A stretch of 64,000 nt of DNA, from positions 1,503,501 through 1,567,500 of the forward strand of contig NZ_OY771647.1 in the NCBI RefSeq assembly GCF_963674925.1, in the 5' to 3' direction. Source of the stretch: an uncultured Draconibacterium sp. GTDB lineage: Bacteria > Bacteroidota > Bacteroidia > Bacteroidales > Prolixibacteraceae. Both the position numbers and the translations under genes were made by a program. Positions 1 to 8,341 of the stretch are shown piece by piece (position 1 is the stretch's first letter; the number at the start of each line of letters is the position of its first letter). Under the pieces are notes generated by a model. It saw nothing but the letters and a program-made list of their open reading frames with translations. It was not told the DNA's origin and made no database searches.

Positions 1-393
1 GTTTAAGGCTTTTGATTGCCCCTGCAATGCACCGTTTACCACCACTTCTTCGATATCGATACCGGCTTCCAGCTGAAAGTTTAGGGTACTGGTTTTTCCC
101 ACAGCAACAGTTACTGTTTTAAGCGCTTCTTTAAACCCGATATATGAAACCCTGACCTTATACTCGCCCGGGTCGAGCGCGACAATCCGATAAAATCCGT
201 TTACATCGGTAACAGCTCCTTTCTGTAAGTTTTCAATTAAAATAGCCGCCCCCGGCAGAGGCAGGTTATCGGTATCAACAATTCGTCCGGCAATGGTTCC
301 TTTATTCGCCGCATTTTCGTCTTCACCTTCTGCCAACGCATTAAACACGTTGACAAACAACAGAATAAATAGTAAGAGAGATAATTTTTTCAT
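1..393 (-). CDS. TonB-dependent receptor, N-terminal fragment (cut by window edge)
   Basis: Only the first 131 codons are inside the window; the gene runs off position 1. The start is the ATG at 393-391, followed by a signal peptide (MKKLSLLLFILLFVNVFNALA, about 21 residues, given here as its hydrophobic run). After an acidic spacer comes a carboxypeptidase-regulatory-like beta-sandwich domain (about residues 32-110; GTIAGRIVDTDNLPLPGA, TDVNGFYRI, PGEYKVRVSYIGF). The last residues (IEEVVVNG, then QSKAL) are the usual entry into the TonB plug domain. This arrangement is typical of outer-membrane TonB-dependent receptors in Bacteroidota. The substrate cannot be judged from the fragment. Its upstream region has no phasing repeat of the kind seen at the phosphate genes. 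Confidence 0.85.
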   Translation of the reverse strand, partial: MKKLSLLLFILLFVNVFNALAEGEDENAANKGTIAGRIVDTDNLPLPGAAILIENLQKGAVTDVNGFYRIVALDPGEYKVRVSYIGFKEALKTVTVAVGKTSTLNFQLEAGIDIEEVVVNGALQGQSKALN

Positions 394-530
394 TTTGAAT
401 TTGGTTATTTAATAGGCTTCAAAATTCGCCATTAGCTCTCTGAAAGCGATTGCATAACCATTAAAAGGGGATTAATAAAAAGGTAGCGGAGTTAATAGAA
501 TTGCAATATTTGTTTAACAATAAGCACAAA

Positions 531-560
531 AAAAGAGGAGACCTGCAAATCTCCTCTTTT
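531..560 (-). terminator. Rho-independent terminator of first PiT gene
   Basis: A perfect 11-bp hairpin (AAAAGAGGAGA paired with TCTCCTCTTTT, 8-nt loop) lies just after the stop codon of the 581-2842 gene. On the minus strand it is followed by a run of T. The rest of the 394-580 gap holds only the presumed promoter region of the partial receptor. Confidence 0.85.
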
Positions 561-580
561 CCTTATAGGTTTTACTATTT

Positions 581-2842
581 CTAGTTTCTTGTATTCGTAA
601 TAAAATCGCGTTCCGATTTTACCAGGTTAATCGAATGAAGCAACAGGTTTTCTAATTCGGTATGAATTTTAAAGTACAATTGCGAATTGCGCGTATTCAC
701 CAACTGTTGTTTTACACGTTTAAATTGTTGTTTTTCGTTATTCCGTAACAATTCAATTACCTGGTCTATTTCATTAATCAGTGCGTCAATACCTTCAAAG
801 CGCTGTTCTTTAACCATTTTTGATATCTTTTTCAAGATAGCTGTTACACTGACAATTGTTGATGATAATTCTATCGACTGATCTTCCGTAAACGGTTTGT
901 GGTTGTTTTCCACATGGGTTATCATTGGGCTCAGCATATAGTGTACAGCATGTGCCATTTCACGTTTATGCTCGATCATCTGCACGTAATAGTGTGTTGT
1001 TTCTGCCGAGTTATCCATTAACTTCTCTGCAATTTTAAACACCTTATCTTTATTCTTTTTAGCCTTTTTCGACAACACCTTACAGGCTTCTTCTGCTTTT
1101 CGTAATCCGGCTCTGTCTTCCTTTAAAAAGCTTTCCATTCCCAAATCCAGGATTTCGGCGGTATTACCCAGGCCTTTCAGAATTTGTTTGGCACTTTTTG
1201 CAATAATAACTTCTGTTTCATCCTCTTCTTCAATATTATCTTCTTCATCGGCTAATTTTGCCTGGGCACGTTTACGGAAAAGTATTTGAGTTCTGATTAC
1301 CATAAATACAGCCACTGCAACAAATACGAAGATCATAAACTTACCGCTTAACGAGATAATTAAAGCGATCAATCCTGCCACTGAAAAAGCAATTAAAGCG
1401 GTTAAAAACCAGCCTCCAATTACGGCAAACACACCTGAAATACGATAAACTGCACTTTCGCGATCCCAGGCGCGATCGGACAACGAAGTACCCATTGCCA
1501 CCATAAAGGTTACGTAGGTTGTAGAAAGCGGTAATTTTAACGAAGTACCCATTGCAATAAGAATACTGGCCACCACCAGGTTTACCGATGCACGAATTTT
1601 GTCGAATGCCGGTGCATCAGGGTCGTCGTTATAATAGGAATGCTTTTCAAAACGTGATTTTAGTGTATTGCTTACGGCCGGCGGCATATTCTTCTGTACT
1701 TTTTTATTGAAGTTCGTAAATCCGCGAACCATAACCCGGGCTGCAAACGACGATCCAAAACGCTCATCACCCGCGTCCTGCCGGCTAAGGTTAATCTCTG
1801 TTTCGGTAACAGCGCGTGCCTTTTTCGACATGATTAAAGTAATAACCATAACCAGCCCCGAAACAATAAGCATGTAAAGAGGAGTAGTGCTCTTCCCGGC
1901 AAGATTTGCCATCGAAAATTGGTCGGCAGGCATTCCCGAGGCCATCCAATCCTGGAACGATTTAAAACCGGCTACCGGTACACCAATAAAGTTTACAAGG
2001 TCGTTTCCGGCAAATGCCATGGCCAGCGCAAAAGTTCCAACCATTACAACAACCTTAAGAATTTTAATATTGAATATCCATTTCAGCAATTGAATAAATA
2101 CTACCCAAAAACCTAAACTTACCAGCAACATAAATCCTACATTATGCTTGAAATATTCTTGCAAGGTCTCTCCCGATGCCAGTTCAACTCCGGCATACGA
2201 CGACCCTTTCATTCCTTTAATAAAAATAAAGTAGGTTATTGCGGTAATAGCAAGCCCTCCGAATATGGATCCAAGATATTTCATTGGCCCGCGATAGCGA
2301 AATGAAAAGATAAAACGCGTTATGTACATGACCAACGCACCAACCGTAAAGGCGATAAAAACCGAGAGCAGTATACCCGTTATAATTGCCAGCGCTTTAC
2401 TGGAGTTAATGTAATTCGACAATTCTGCTGCTACCGAAAGTCCCATCCCCTTTATTTTAACGGCGGCAACTGCCACTGCAGATCCAAGCAACTCAAAAAC
2501 GATACTTACCGTAGTTGAGGTGGGCATACCAAAAGTGTTAAACAAATCGAGAAGAATTACATCGGTGATCATTACGGCCAGAAATATGACCATGATCTCG
2601 GCAAAATAAAACTGATCAGGATGAAAAATCCCCTTTCGGGCAACTTCCATCATTCCATTCGAGAAAGTGGCTCCAACCAGTACACCAATACTGGCCATTA
2701 GAAAGATTACCCACTTTGGGGCTGCTTTCGATCCAATTGCAGAATTTAAAAAGTTAACTGCATCGTTACTTACTCCAACAATTAAATCGGAAATTGCCAA
2801 AGCAAAAAGAACGACCACCAGAATTAAATAAAAATTTTCCAT
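581..2842 (-). CDS. Inorganic phosphate transporter, PiT family, with C-terminal helical domain (copy 1)
   Basis: 753-residue PHO4/PiT-family permease, expected to move phosphate across the inner membrane by ion symport. The two inverted family repeats are visible: GVSNDAVNFLNSA near residue 23 and GNDLVNFIGVP near residue 280, each in a block of hydrophobic helices. A second membrane block (about 415-515) contains GTSLKLPLSTTYVTF. Residues from about 545 to 753 are charged and helical and look like a soluble PhoU/DUF47-like domain, so the protein is longer than ordinary PiT proteins of 400-500 residues. It is a close paralogue of the next gene upstream. Its promoter carries three TGTAA(T/C) repeats at 11-bp spacing (2939-2966), so it is probably induced by phosphate starvation. 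Family is clear; the role of the C-terminal domain is inference. Confidence 0.93.
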   Translation of the reverse strand: MENFYLILVVVLFALAISDLIVGVSNDAVNFLNSAIGSKAAPKWVIFLMASIGVLVGATFSNGMMEVARKGIFHPDQFYFAEIMVIFLAVMITDVILLDLFNTFGMPTSTTVSIVFELLGSAVAVAAVKIKGMGLSVAAELSNYINSSKALAIITGILLSVFIAFTVGALVMYITRFIFSFRYRGPMKYLGSIFGGLAITAITYFIFIKGMKGSSYAGVELASGETLQEYFKHNVGFMLLVSLGFWVVFIQLLKWIFNIKILKVVVMVGTFALAMAFAGNDLVNFIGVPVAGFKSFQDWMASGMPADQFSMANLAGKSTTPLYMLIVSGLVMVITLIMSKKARAVTETEINLSRQDAGDERFGSSFAARVMVRGFTNFNKKVQKNMPPAVSNTLKSRFEKHSYYNDDPDAPAFDKIRASVNLVVASILIAMGTSLKLPLSTTYVTFMVAMGTSLSDRAWDRESAVYRISGVFAVIGGWFLTALIAFSVAGLIALIISLSGKFMIFVFVAVAVFMVIRTQILFRKRAQAKLADEEDNIEEEDETEVIIAKSAKQILKGLGNTAEILDLGMESFLKEDRAGLRKAEEACKVLSKKAKKNKDKVFKIAEKLMDNSAETTHYYVQMIEHKREMAHAVHYMLSPMITHVENNHKPFTEDQSIELSSTIVSVTAILKKISKMVKEQRFEGIDALINEIDQVIELLRNNEKQQFKRVKQQLVNTRNSQLYFKIHTELENLLLHSINLVKSERDFITNTRN

Positions 2843-2920
2843 TTATTCGTTTTTAATTATGCTGTCAGATATTGATCGATTTAAACTTTAATCATTTTGT
2901 AATCGTCGGCAAAGGTGTTC

Positions 2921-2966
2921 CAAAAACAGAATATTAATGTTACAAATCGATTACATTTTGATTACA
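2921..2966 (-). promoter_or_regulatory. Pho-box array and -7 element of first PiT gene
   Basis: Reading the minus strand, TGTAAT (2966-2961), TGTAAT (2955-2950) and TGTAAC (2944-2939) are exactly 11 bp apart. Starting 16 bp after the first base of the last repeat is TGTTTTTG (2928-2921), one mismatch from the Bacteroidota -7 consensus TAnnTTTG. Direct repeats at one helical turn are the known shape of a PhoB operator. PhoB binding is inferred. Confidence 0.75.
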
Positions 2967-3028
2967 TTTTCGCTTCTCCAATGCAATATATGAATAAACA
3001 ATAATCGATTTCAAATTACGCATAATAA

Positions 3029-3056
3029 AAAAGCCGGAATAACTATTCCGGCTTTT
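3029..3056 (-). terminator. Rho-independent terminator of second PiT gene
   Basis: A 12-bp perfect stem (AAAAGCCGGAAT with ATTCCGGCTTTT, 4-nt loop) is followed by T residues on the minus strand, 22 bp past the stop codon of the 3078-5348 gene. It separates the two PiT genes into different transcripts. Confidence 0.85.
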
Positions 3057-3077
3057 AAAAATACTATGTATTGATTT

Positions 3078-5348
3078 TTAATTCTTTTGAACTGTATTTG
3101 TGATAAAATCGCGGTATGATTTTACAAGATTAACCGAATGTAGCAGCAAGTACTCCATTTCTGAAATCAATTTAAAGAACAACTGAGAATTACGTGTATT
3201 AACCATTTTGTTTTTAATACGTTTGATCTGGTTCTTTTCCATCTTGTAAATTTGTTCCAGAATCTTGTCGCGCTCCTCAATTATTCGATCGATGTCGTCA
3301 AAAGTCTTTCCTTCAATATCTTTCAATATCGATTTAAAGAACATATCAATATTAGCTGCAACATCTTTTAATTCAATATGCTGTTCTTCAATAAACGGTT
3401 TATGGTTGTTCTCTATGTGCTTAATCATTGGCTCGAGCATAAAATGCACAGCGTGTGCCATTTCGCGTTTATGCTCCATCATTTGTACATAGAAATGACT
3501 GGCATCAAATGGGCCTTCAGCTAATTTTGTAATTGTTGAATAAACCTTGTCGCGATTTCGTTTCGACCGTTTCGAGAATTTCTTAGACGTTATCTGTACC
3601 TTTTTCAAGCCGGCCCGGTCTTCTTCTAAGAAGTAATTAATACCATCTTTAACCACCTCGTCGCTCGATTTTACGGCTTTTATCATTTGTCTCGAACTCT
3701 TCTCAATGATCTCTTCCTGTGCGTCGGCATCTTCAATAACTTCATCTTCTTCCGCCTGCAGCTGATCACGTTTTTTTATCAAGGTGTGCGTACGGATAAC
3801 CATAATTATAGCAACCACAACAAAAACGAAGATCATGAACTTACCGCTGATTGCAATTAGCAAGGCCACAATTCCTGAAACTGAAAAAGCAATTAATGCG
3901 GTTAAAAACCAGCCACCTATTACGGCAAAAACTCCTGAGATACGGTATACCGCACTTTCGCGATCCCAGGCACGATCGGATAACGAAGTACCCATTGCAA
4001 CCATAAAGGTTACGTAAGTAGTAGAAAGCGGTAATTTTAGCGAAGTACCCATTGCAATAAGAATACTGGCTACAACAAGGTTTACCGATGCCCTGACTTT
4101 ATCGAACGAAGGTGGATCCTGATCGTCTTCGCTAAAGTAAGAATGTGGTTCGAAACGAGAACTTATTCCCCCGGTTAATGCCGATGGAAGTACATTGGCA
4201 ACGCGGTTATTAAATTTTGTTGCTCCACGAACGATTACCCTGGCTGCAAACGACGAACCAAAACGCTCATCGCCTTCATTTTGTCTCGACAGGTCGAGCG
4301 AAGTTGCAATAACCGATTTTGCCTTTTTCGACATGATCAGCGTTACAATCATCACAAGGCCTGCAATTAGCAGCATATATGTTGGTGTTCCTACTTTTCC
4401 GGCCAGCATTGCCATCGAAAAAGTATCAGGATTAGTTGCTCCTTGTGCAACCCAGGCCTGGAACGAATTGAAACCGGCCAGCGGCACACCAATAAAGTTT
4501 ACCAGGTCGTTTCCGGCAAAAGCCATGGCCAGCGCGAATGTACCGGCCAGCACCACAACCTTTAATATTTTTATATTAAAAATCCATTTTAGCAACTGAA
4601 TAAATACGACCCAAAATCCAAAGCTGTATAAAAGCATTAATCCGGTGTGGTGTTTGAGCCATTCCTGAATGGTTTCGCCGCTGCTTAACTCAATCCCTGC
4701 ATAGGTTGACCCCTTCATACCTTTAATCACAATAAAATAGGTAATTACGGTAATGGCCAAACCTCCAAAAGCTGAACCAAAATATTTCATCGGTCCGCGA
4801 TATTTAAAGGTAAACAACATACGTGTTAAATACTGCACGAGAGCTCCAACCGTAAAGGCCACAAATACCGAGAGCAATATTCCGGTAATAATGGCCAGTG
4901 CCTTACTCGAATTAATGTATTGCGACAATTCCATCAATACCGAGCCTCCTGCTGCTTTGATTTTTACAACCGATACAGCTACAGCAGCTCCAAGTAATTC
5001 GAAAACAATGGAAACGGTTGTAGACGTAGGCATTCCGAAGGTATTGAACATATCGAGCAGAATAACATCGGTTATCATTACTGCCAGAAAAATGATCATG
5101 ATTTCGGAAAAGACAAACATCTCCGGGTGAAAAATTCCCTTTCGGGCTACTTCCATCATTCCACTTGAAAATGTTGCCCCGATTAGCACCCCTAAACTGG
5201 CCATTAGAAATATCACCCATTTGGGAGCTGCTTTCGATCCAACAGCAGAATTAAGAAAATTTACAGCATCATTACTAACCCCTACAATCAGGTCTGAAAT
5301 AGCTAATGCGAAAAGTACAATTACTAGAATCAGGTAAAAGTTTTCCAT
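3078..5348 (-). CDS. Inorganic phosphate transporter, PiT family, with C-terminal helical domain (copy 2)
   Basis: 756-residue paralogue of the 581-2842 protein, with the same layout: first repeat motif GVSNDAVNFLNSAVGSKAAP near residue 23, second GNDLVNFIGVPLAGF near 280, GTSLKLPLSTTYVTF in the second membrane block, and a charged helical C-terminal region (about 545-756). The membrane parts are nearly identical between the copies, while the C-terminal regions differ more, suggesting different regulation or partners. Its upstream region has a good constitutive-looking -7 box (TATATTTG, minus strand 5382-5375) and no clear 11-bp TGTAAT array, unlike copy 1. It is divergent from the histidine kinase at 5547. 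Confidence 0.93.
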   Translation of the reverse strand: MENFYLILVIVLFALAISDLIVGVSNDAVNFLNSAVGSKAAPKWVIFLMASLGVLIGATFSSGMMEVARKGIFHPEMFVFSEIMIIFLAVMITDVILLDMFNTFGMPTSTTVSIVFELLGAAVAVSVVKIKAAGGSVLMELSQYINSSKALAIITGILLSVFVAFTVGALVQYLTRMLFTFKYRGPMKYFGSAFGGLAITVITYFIVIKGMKGSTYAGIELSSGETIQEWLKHHTGLMLLYSFGFWVVFIQLLKWIFNIKILKVVVLAGTFALAMAFAGNDLVNFIGVPLAGFNSFQAWVAQGATNPDTFSMAMLAGKVGTPTYMLLIAGLVMIVTLIMSKKAKSVIATSLDLSRQNEGDERFGSSFAARVIVRGATKFNNRVANVLPSALTGGISSRFEPHSYFSEDDQDPPSFDKVRASVNLVVASILIAMGTSLKLPLSTTYVTFMVAMGTSLSDRAWDRESAVYRISGVFAVIGGWFLTALIAFSVSGIVALLIAISGKFMIFVFVVVAIIMVIRTHTLIKKRDQLQAEEDEVIEDADAQEEIIEKSSRQMIKAVKSSDEVVKDGINYFLEEDRAGLKKVQITSKKFSKRSKRNRDKVYSTITKLAEGPFDASHFYVQMMEHKREMAHAVHFMLEPMIKHIENNHKPFIEEQHIELKDVAANIDMFFKSILKDIEGKTFDDIDRIIEERDKILEQIYKMEKNQIKRIKNKMVNTRNSQLFFKLISEMEYLLLHSVNLVKSYRDFITNTVQKN

Positions 5349-5374
5349 TCAATTTTGATTTTAATAAAGGTCGG

Positions 5375-5382
5375 CAAATATA
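5375..5382 (-). promoter_or_regulatory. -7 promoter element of second PiT gene
   Basis: TATATTTG on the minus strand is a perfect TAnnTTTG, the Bacteroidota primary-sigma -7 consensus, 27 bp before the ATG. No TGTAAT repeat is found at the 16-bp distance used by the Pho-box promoters of this window. Confidence 0.5.
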
Positions 5383-5546
5383 AAGCAAGTAAAAAGTTTA
5401 ATCGTTTTGTAATATTAATAAAATATTAACTAACCATGAAATTACCATTAACCAATTAATAACCACTTTTTTATACGACATTTGAAACCTTAATTTGCAA
5501 AGTTCGGTTTTCGGATAACAGACAGTATATAACATAACTACATTAA

Positions 5547-6584
5547 ATGAGAACATATTCTTCGAAATTCCTTGCCATTCTGGTTGCTATTATTTTAACC
5601 TTGCTGGCATTTGGTATTGCAATGCTGGCACACTACTTTGGCGAGAATATTTTGGTTATTACCATTTCTACAGCGGCCTTCTTTGTTGCCGCTTACTTTT
5701 CCATTTTATACATTATTAAGAAATACATCATCGATCGTATCCGGCCCTTGTATAACACCATTCGCGATTTACCGCTGAGCGGGAAAAAGATGGAGGAAAA
5801 AATCGATTCGAACAGTTTGCTGTTAAACGTAAAGTACGAAGTTGAAGAATGGGCCAAGTCGCAATTAAAAGAAATTGAGCGACTTAAAGAGCTGGAAAAA
5901 TACCGCAAAGATTTTGTTGGAAACGTATCGCACGAACTGAAAACACCAATTTTTAATATTCAGGGTTATGTTCTTACGCTTTTGGAAGGCGGTTTGGAAG
6001 ACCCCAAGATCAATAAACTTTACCTGAAACGCACAGAAAAAAGTATCGACCGGATGGTATCGATCGTTGAAGACCTGGAATCGATCACCAAACTGGAATC
6101 GGGTGAGCTGCAGCTAAACATGACTCGTTTTGATATTGTAAAAACCGTTGAGGAAGTCATTGAAATGGAACACTGGCAAGCATCAGAAAGCCAGATTACG
6201 GTGCAGATCATTAACAAACCCGACAGGCCCATTTATGTGCGTGCCGACAAAAAACGTATTCTCGAAGTCATTACCAACCTTATTGTTAACGGCGTAAAAT
6301 ATGGCAAACAAAACGGATATGTAAACATTTCGTTTCACGATTTAGAAGAAAATATAATTGTTGAAGTTGCCGATAACGGAATTGGTATCGAAAAAAAGGA
6401 CCTGCGTCGTATTTTTGAGCGTTTCTTCCGTGTCGATAAATCGCGTTCGCGCGAACAAGGTGGCACCGGACTTGGACTTTCGATTGTAAAACACATTATC
6501 GAAGCTCATAATCAATCTATTAACGTACGAAGTGTACTCGACCAGGGAACCACATTCAATTTTACACTCGAAAAGCAAAAGTAG
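5547..6584 (+). CDS. Sensor histidine kinase (PhoR/SenX3-like)
   Basis: 345-residue membrane kinase. Two hydrophobic helices (about 8-28 and 34-54) enclose almost no periplasmic loop, so it probably senses inside the membrane or through a partner. The HisKA box is FVGNVSHELKTP with the phospho-acceptor His129. The ATPase domain has the N box (NLIVNGVKYG), G1 (DNGIGI), F box (FERFFRVDKS) and G2 (GGTGLGLSIV). There is no obvious PAS domain. It precedes the response regulator at 6744 and is divergent from the second PiT gene. It resembles PhoR-type kinases, but the window has a second PhoBR pair inside the pst cluster, so a phosphate role here is only suggested by the neighbouring transporters. 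Confidence 0.9.
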   Translation: MRTYSSKFLAILVAIILTLLAFGIAMLAHYFGENILVITISTAAFFVAAYFSILYIIKKYIIDRIRPLYNTIRDLPLSGKKMEEKIDSNSLLLNVKYEVEEWAKSQLKEIERLKELEKYRKDFVGNVSHELKTPIFNIQGYVLTLLEGGLEDPKINKLYLKRTEKSIDRMVSIVEDLESITKLESGELQLNMTRFDIVKTVEEVIEMEHWQASESQITVQIINKPDRPIYVRADKKRILEVITNLIVNGVKYGKQNGYVNISFHDLEENIIVEVADNGIGIEKKDLRRIFERFFRVDKSRSREQGGTGLGLSIVKHIIEAHNQSINVRSVLDQGTTFNFTLEKQK

Positions 6585-6719
6585 CCCAATCAAAACTTTC
6601 CGTAAAAAAAAACGTAAGAGTGGCTATTAATTTGTATTTTGGTTCGATTAAGCACTATTTTAGTTCCGTGTTTATTTTTTGTTTAAAGGAAAGTTAATTG
6701 TTCTTTAATAAGTAGCACT

Positions 6720-6727
6720 TACTTTTG
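6720..6727 (+). promoter_or_regulatory. -7 promoter element of response regulator
   Basis: TACTTTTG matches TAnnTTTG exactly and sits 16 bp before the ATG at 6744, inside the 159-bp gap after the kinase. The regulator can therefore probably be transcribed on its own with a very short leader. Confidence 0.5.
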
Positions 6728-6743
6728 TCAAGAATTTTATGTT

Positions 6744-7442
6744 ATGAGTGAAAATCAATTTAAAGTTTTATTGGTTGATGACGAGATGGATATCCTCGAA
6801 TTTCTGAGTTACAACCTTGAAAAAGAAGGATACGAGGTATTTACTGCCAGAAATGGAGCTGAAGCGATTAAGGTTGCTGAAAAGCAGTTGCCTCACCTCA
6901 TTATACTCGACGTAATGATGCCCGAGATGGATGGAATTGCTGCATGCGAGGAACTTCGAAAAATTCCGGCATTGAGCAGCACCGTTATTGCCTTTTTAAC
7001 AGCCCGCGGCGAAGACTACTCGCAAATCGCAGGTTTTGAGGCCGGAGCTGATGATTACATCACCAAACCGGTTCGCCCAAAAGTTTTGGTTAGCCGCGTA
7101 AAAGCGCTGTTAAAACGTACCGGCGAAGCTACTCAACCAGTTGAGGTGGTCGACACCAACACGGTAACAATTGGCAACCTGCTTATTGACAAAGAACGCT
7201 ACCTTATTCGTATTGGCGACAACGAAATGATATTGCCAAGAAAAGAATTTGAATTGCTTTCGCTATTGGTTTCGAAACCTGGGAAAGTATTTACCCGCGA
7301 AGAGATTTACTATTCGGTTTGGGGCGAAAACGTTGTGGTTGGCGACCGGACAATCGATGTTCACATCCGCAAACTACGCGAAAAAATCGGCAACGAGCAC
7401 ATCAAAACGCTCAAAGGAATTGGTTATAAATTTGTTGACTAA
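6744..7442 (+). CDS. Response regulator, OmpR/PhoB family
   Basis: 232-residue two-domain regulator. The receiver domain (1-120) has the acidic pair Asp12-Asp13, phospho-acceptor Asp56 (LIILDVMMPEMDG) and the conserved Lys in YITKPV near 108. The winged-helix DNA-binding domain (about 135-230) shows LPRKEFELLSLL, VFTREEIYYSVWG and RTIDVHIRKLREKIG. It is the cognate partner of the upstream kinase by position, in the order kinase then regulator, the reverse of the 30087/30818 pair. The target genes cannot be read from the sequence. Confidence 0.93.
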   Translation: MSENQFKVLLVDDEMDILEFLSYNLEKEGYEVFTARNGAEAIKVAEKQLPHLIILDVMMPEMDGIAACEELRKIPALSSTVIAFLTARGEDYSQIAGFEAGADDYITKPVRPKVLVSRVKALLKRTGEATQPVEVVDTNTVTIGNLLIDKERYLIRIGDNEMILPRKEFELLSLLVSKPGKVFTREEIYYSVWGENVVVGDRTIDVHIRKLREKIGNEHIKTLKGIGYKFVD

Positions 7443-7462
7443 CAATAAGATATTTTAAAATG

Positions 7463-7488
7463 AAGGGGCTTTTAAAGTCCCTTTTTTT
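7463..7488 (+). terminator. Rho-independent terminator after response regulator
   Basis: Stem AAGGGGCTTT with AAAGTCCCTT (one G-T pair) followed by seven T, 20 bp after the regulator stop codon. Confidence 0.8.
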
Positions 7489-7514
7489 ATGCAAAAGTTT
7501 TCTATCCTGTTCTA

Positions 7515-7680
7515 TATCTGTTTTTACCCATCCTCTTATCCTTCCCTGCCAGCAAGGAAGTGCGAGCGCTGGTGGATCAAATCAGATCTATTTTTAAGCT
7601 TAACGTTGTTTGGATTGGAGACTGATCATCTCTCCATTATTGAAGGGAGAGACAGGAGAGAGGGTAAATTAACGACAAAT
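7515..7680. repeat. Dispersed intergenic repeat, copy 1
   Basis: A noncoding element shared with 32690-32845. Both begin near CTCTTATCCTTC, share TTGTTTGGA in the middle and end with GGGAGAGACAGGAGAGAGGG (7645-7664 here). The middle parts have diverged. Any reading frame here is an accident of the repeat. It lies between two convergent genes. Confidence 0.65.
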
Positions 7681-7734
7681 TGCAACATTCATTAATGCAA
7701 GTGATCCCTGAAGTTATGAATGCTTATTTGCTTC

Positions 7735-8340
7735 TCAAACAAAATAAAGTACCAGATAAAGTACAATAAAACCAAGCCCGTAGCCGGCAATCAGTTGTTT
7801 CAGATCGTGTTTGCCAAGAATAAGCCGTGCGGTTCCGATTAACCCCGACAGTAACACAACAATTAAAACCGAATAAACCGGGTTCACCCCGTTTCGGAAA
7901 GAAAGTGCAAACAAGGTTCCGCTTAAACCTCCAATGGCTGCCATGTGGTTGCTGATCTTCCATTTTAGCGAAACAACAAGCAACACAACAAGCACCAGCA
8001 CCGATGCGAGCATAAACAGTTTAAACTCGGGAACAGCCTGTACTTTACGTAATAAAATAAAACCGAGGTAGTAAAAAACCGATGCGCTTAACAAGGGAAT
8101 TAAACGGTCGCGGTTGCCGGGCATATTAATATCAAAACGGGGATTTAGCGAGAGTACTGCCACCGAAAGCATAGGCAAAATACAGGTAGTAAAAAACACC
8201 ACCAGCAGCACAAAACGTTTGGCTTCCCATAAAAGTAGTTCGAAATAAAACCCCGAGTGCATGAGCAGAAACATGCCAATCGTCGGAATTAATACCGGGT
8301 GAAATATTATTGATATTATCCTGGCTATTTTCTCCGACAT
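7735..8340 (-). CDS. PAP2-like integral membrane protein
   Basis: 201-residue protein with six or so hydrophobic helices. KISNHMAAIGGLSGT (about 140-155) and ARLILGKHDLKQLIAG (about 172-187) resemble the second and third phosphatase motifs of the PAP2 superfamily (SGH and R-x5-H-x3-D), with His and Asp in place. A lipid or prenyl-pyrophosphate phosphatase role is possible but not proven, as the first motif is only partly recognisable (PGNRDRLIPL). It follows rpoN by one base and is probably co-transcribed with it and asnS. Confidence 0.65.
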   Translation of the reverse strand: MSEKIARIISIIFHPVLIPTIGMFLLMHSGFYFELLLWEAKRFVLLVVFFTTCILPMLSVAVLSLNPRFDINMPGNRDRLIPLLSASVFYYLGFILLRKVQAVPEFKLFMLASVLVLVVLLVVSLKWKISNHMAAIGGLSGTLFALSFRNGVNPVYSVLIVVLLSGLIGTARLILGKHDLKQLIAGYGLGFIVLYLVLYFV

Positions 8341-8341
8341 C

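Noticed and set aside
4195..4599. A 134-residue plus-strand frame inside the second PiT gene and other long antisense frames
   Set aside because: They mirror the codon pattern of well-identified genes on the opposite strand and have no family features.
5403..5465. TAACCA/TTACCA motifs at 11-bp spacing upstream of the second PiT gene and the kinase
   Set aside because: The motif differs from TGTAA(T/C), falls into two phases, and is not 16 bp from a -7 box in either direction.
7489..7695. A 68-residue frame after the response regulator and a 62-residue frame at 32662
   Set aside because: Both lie in the two copies of one intergenic repeat behind terminators; the frames are not conserved between copies.
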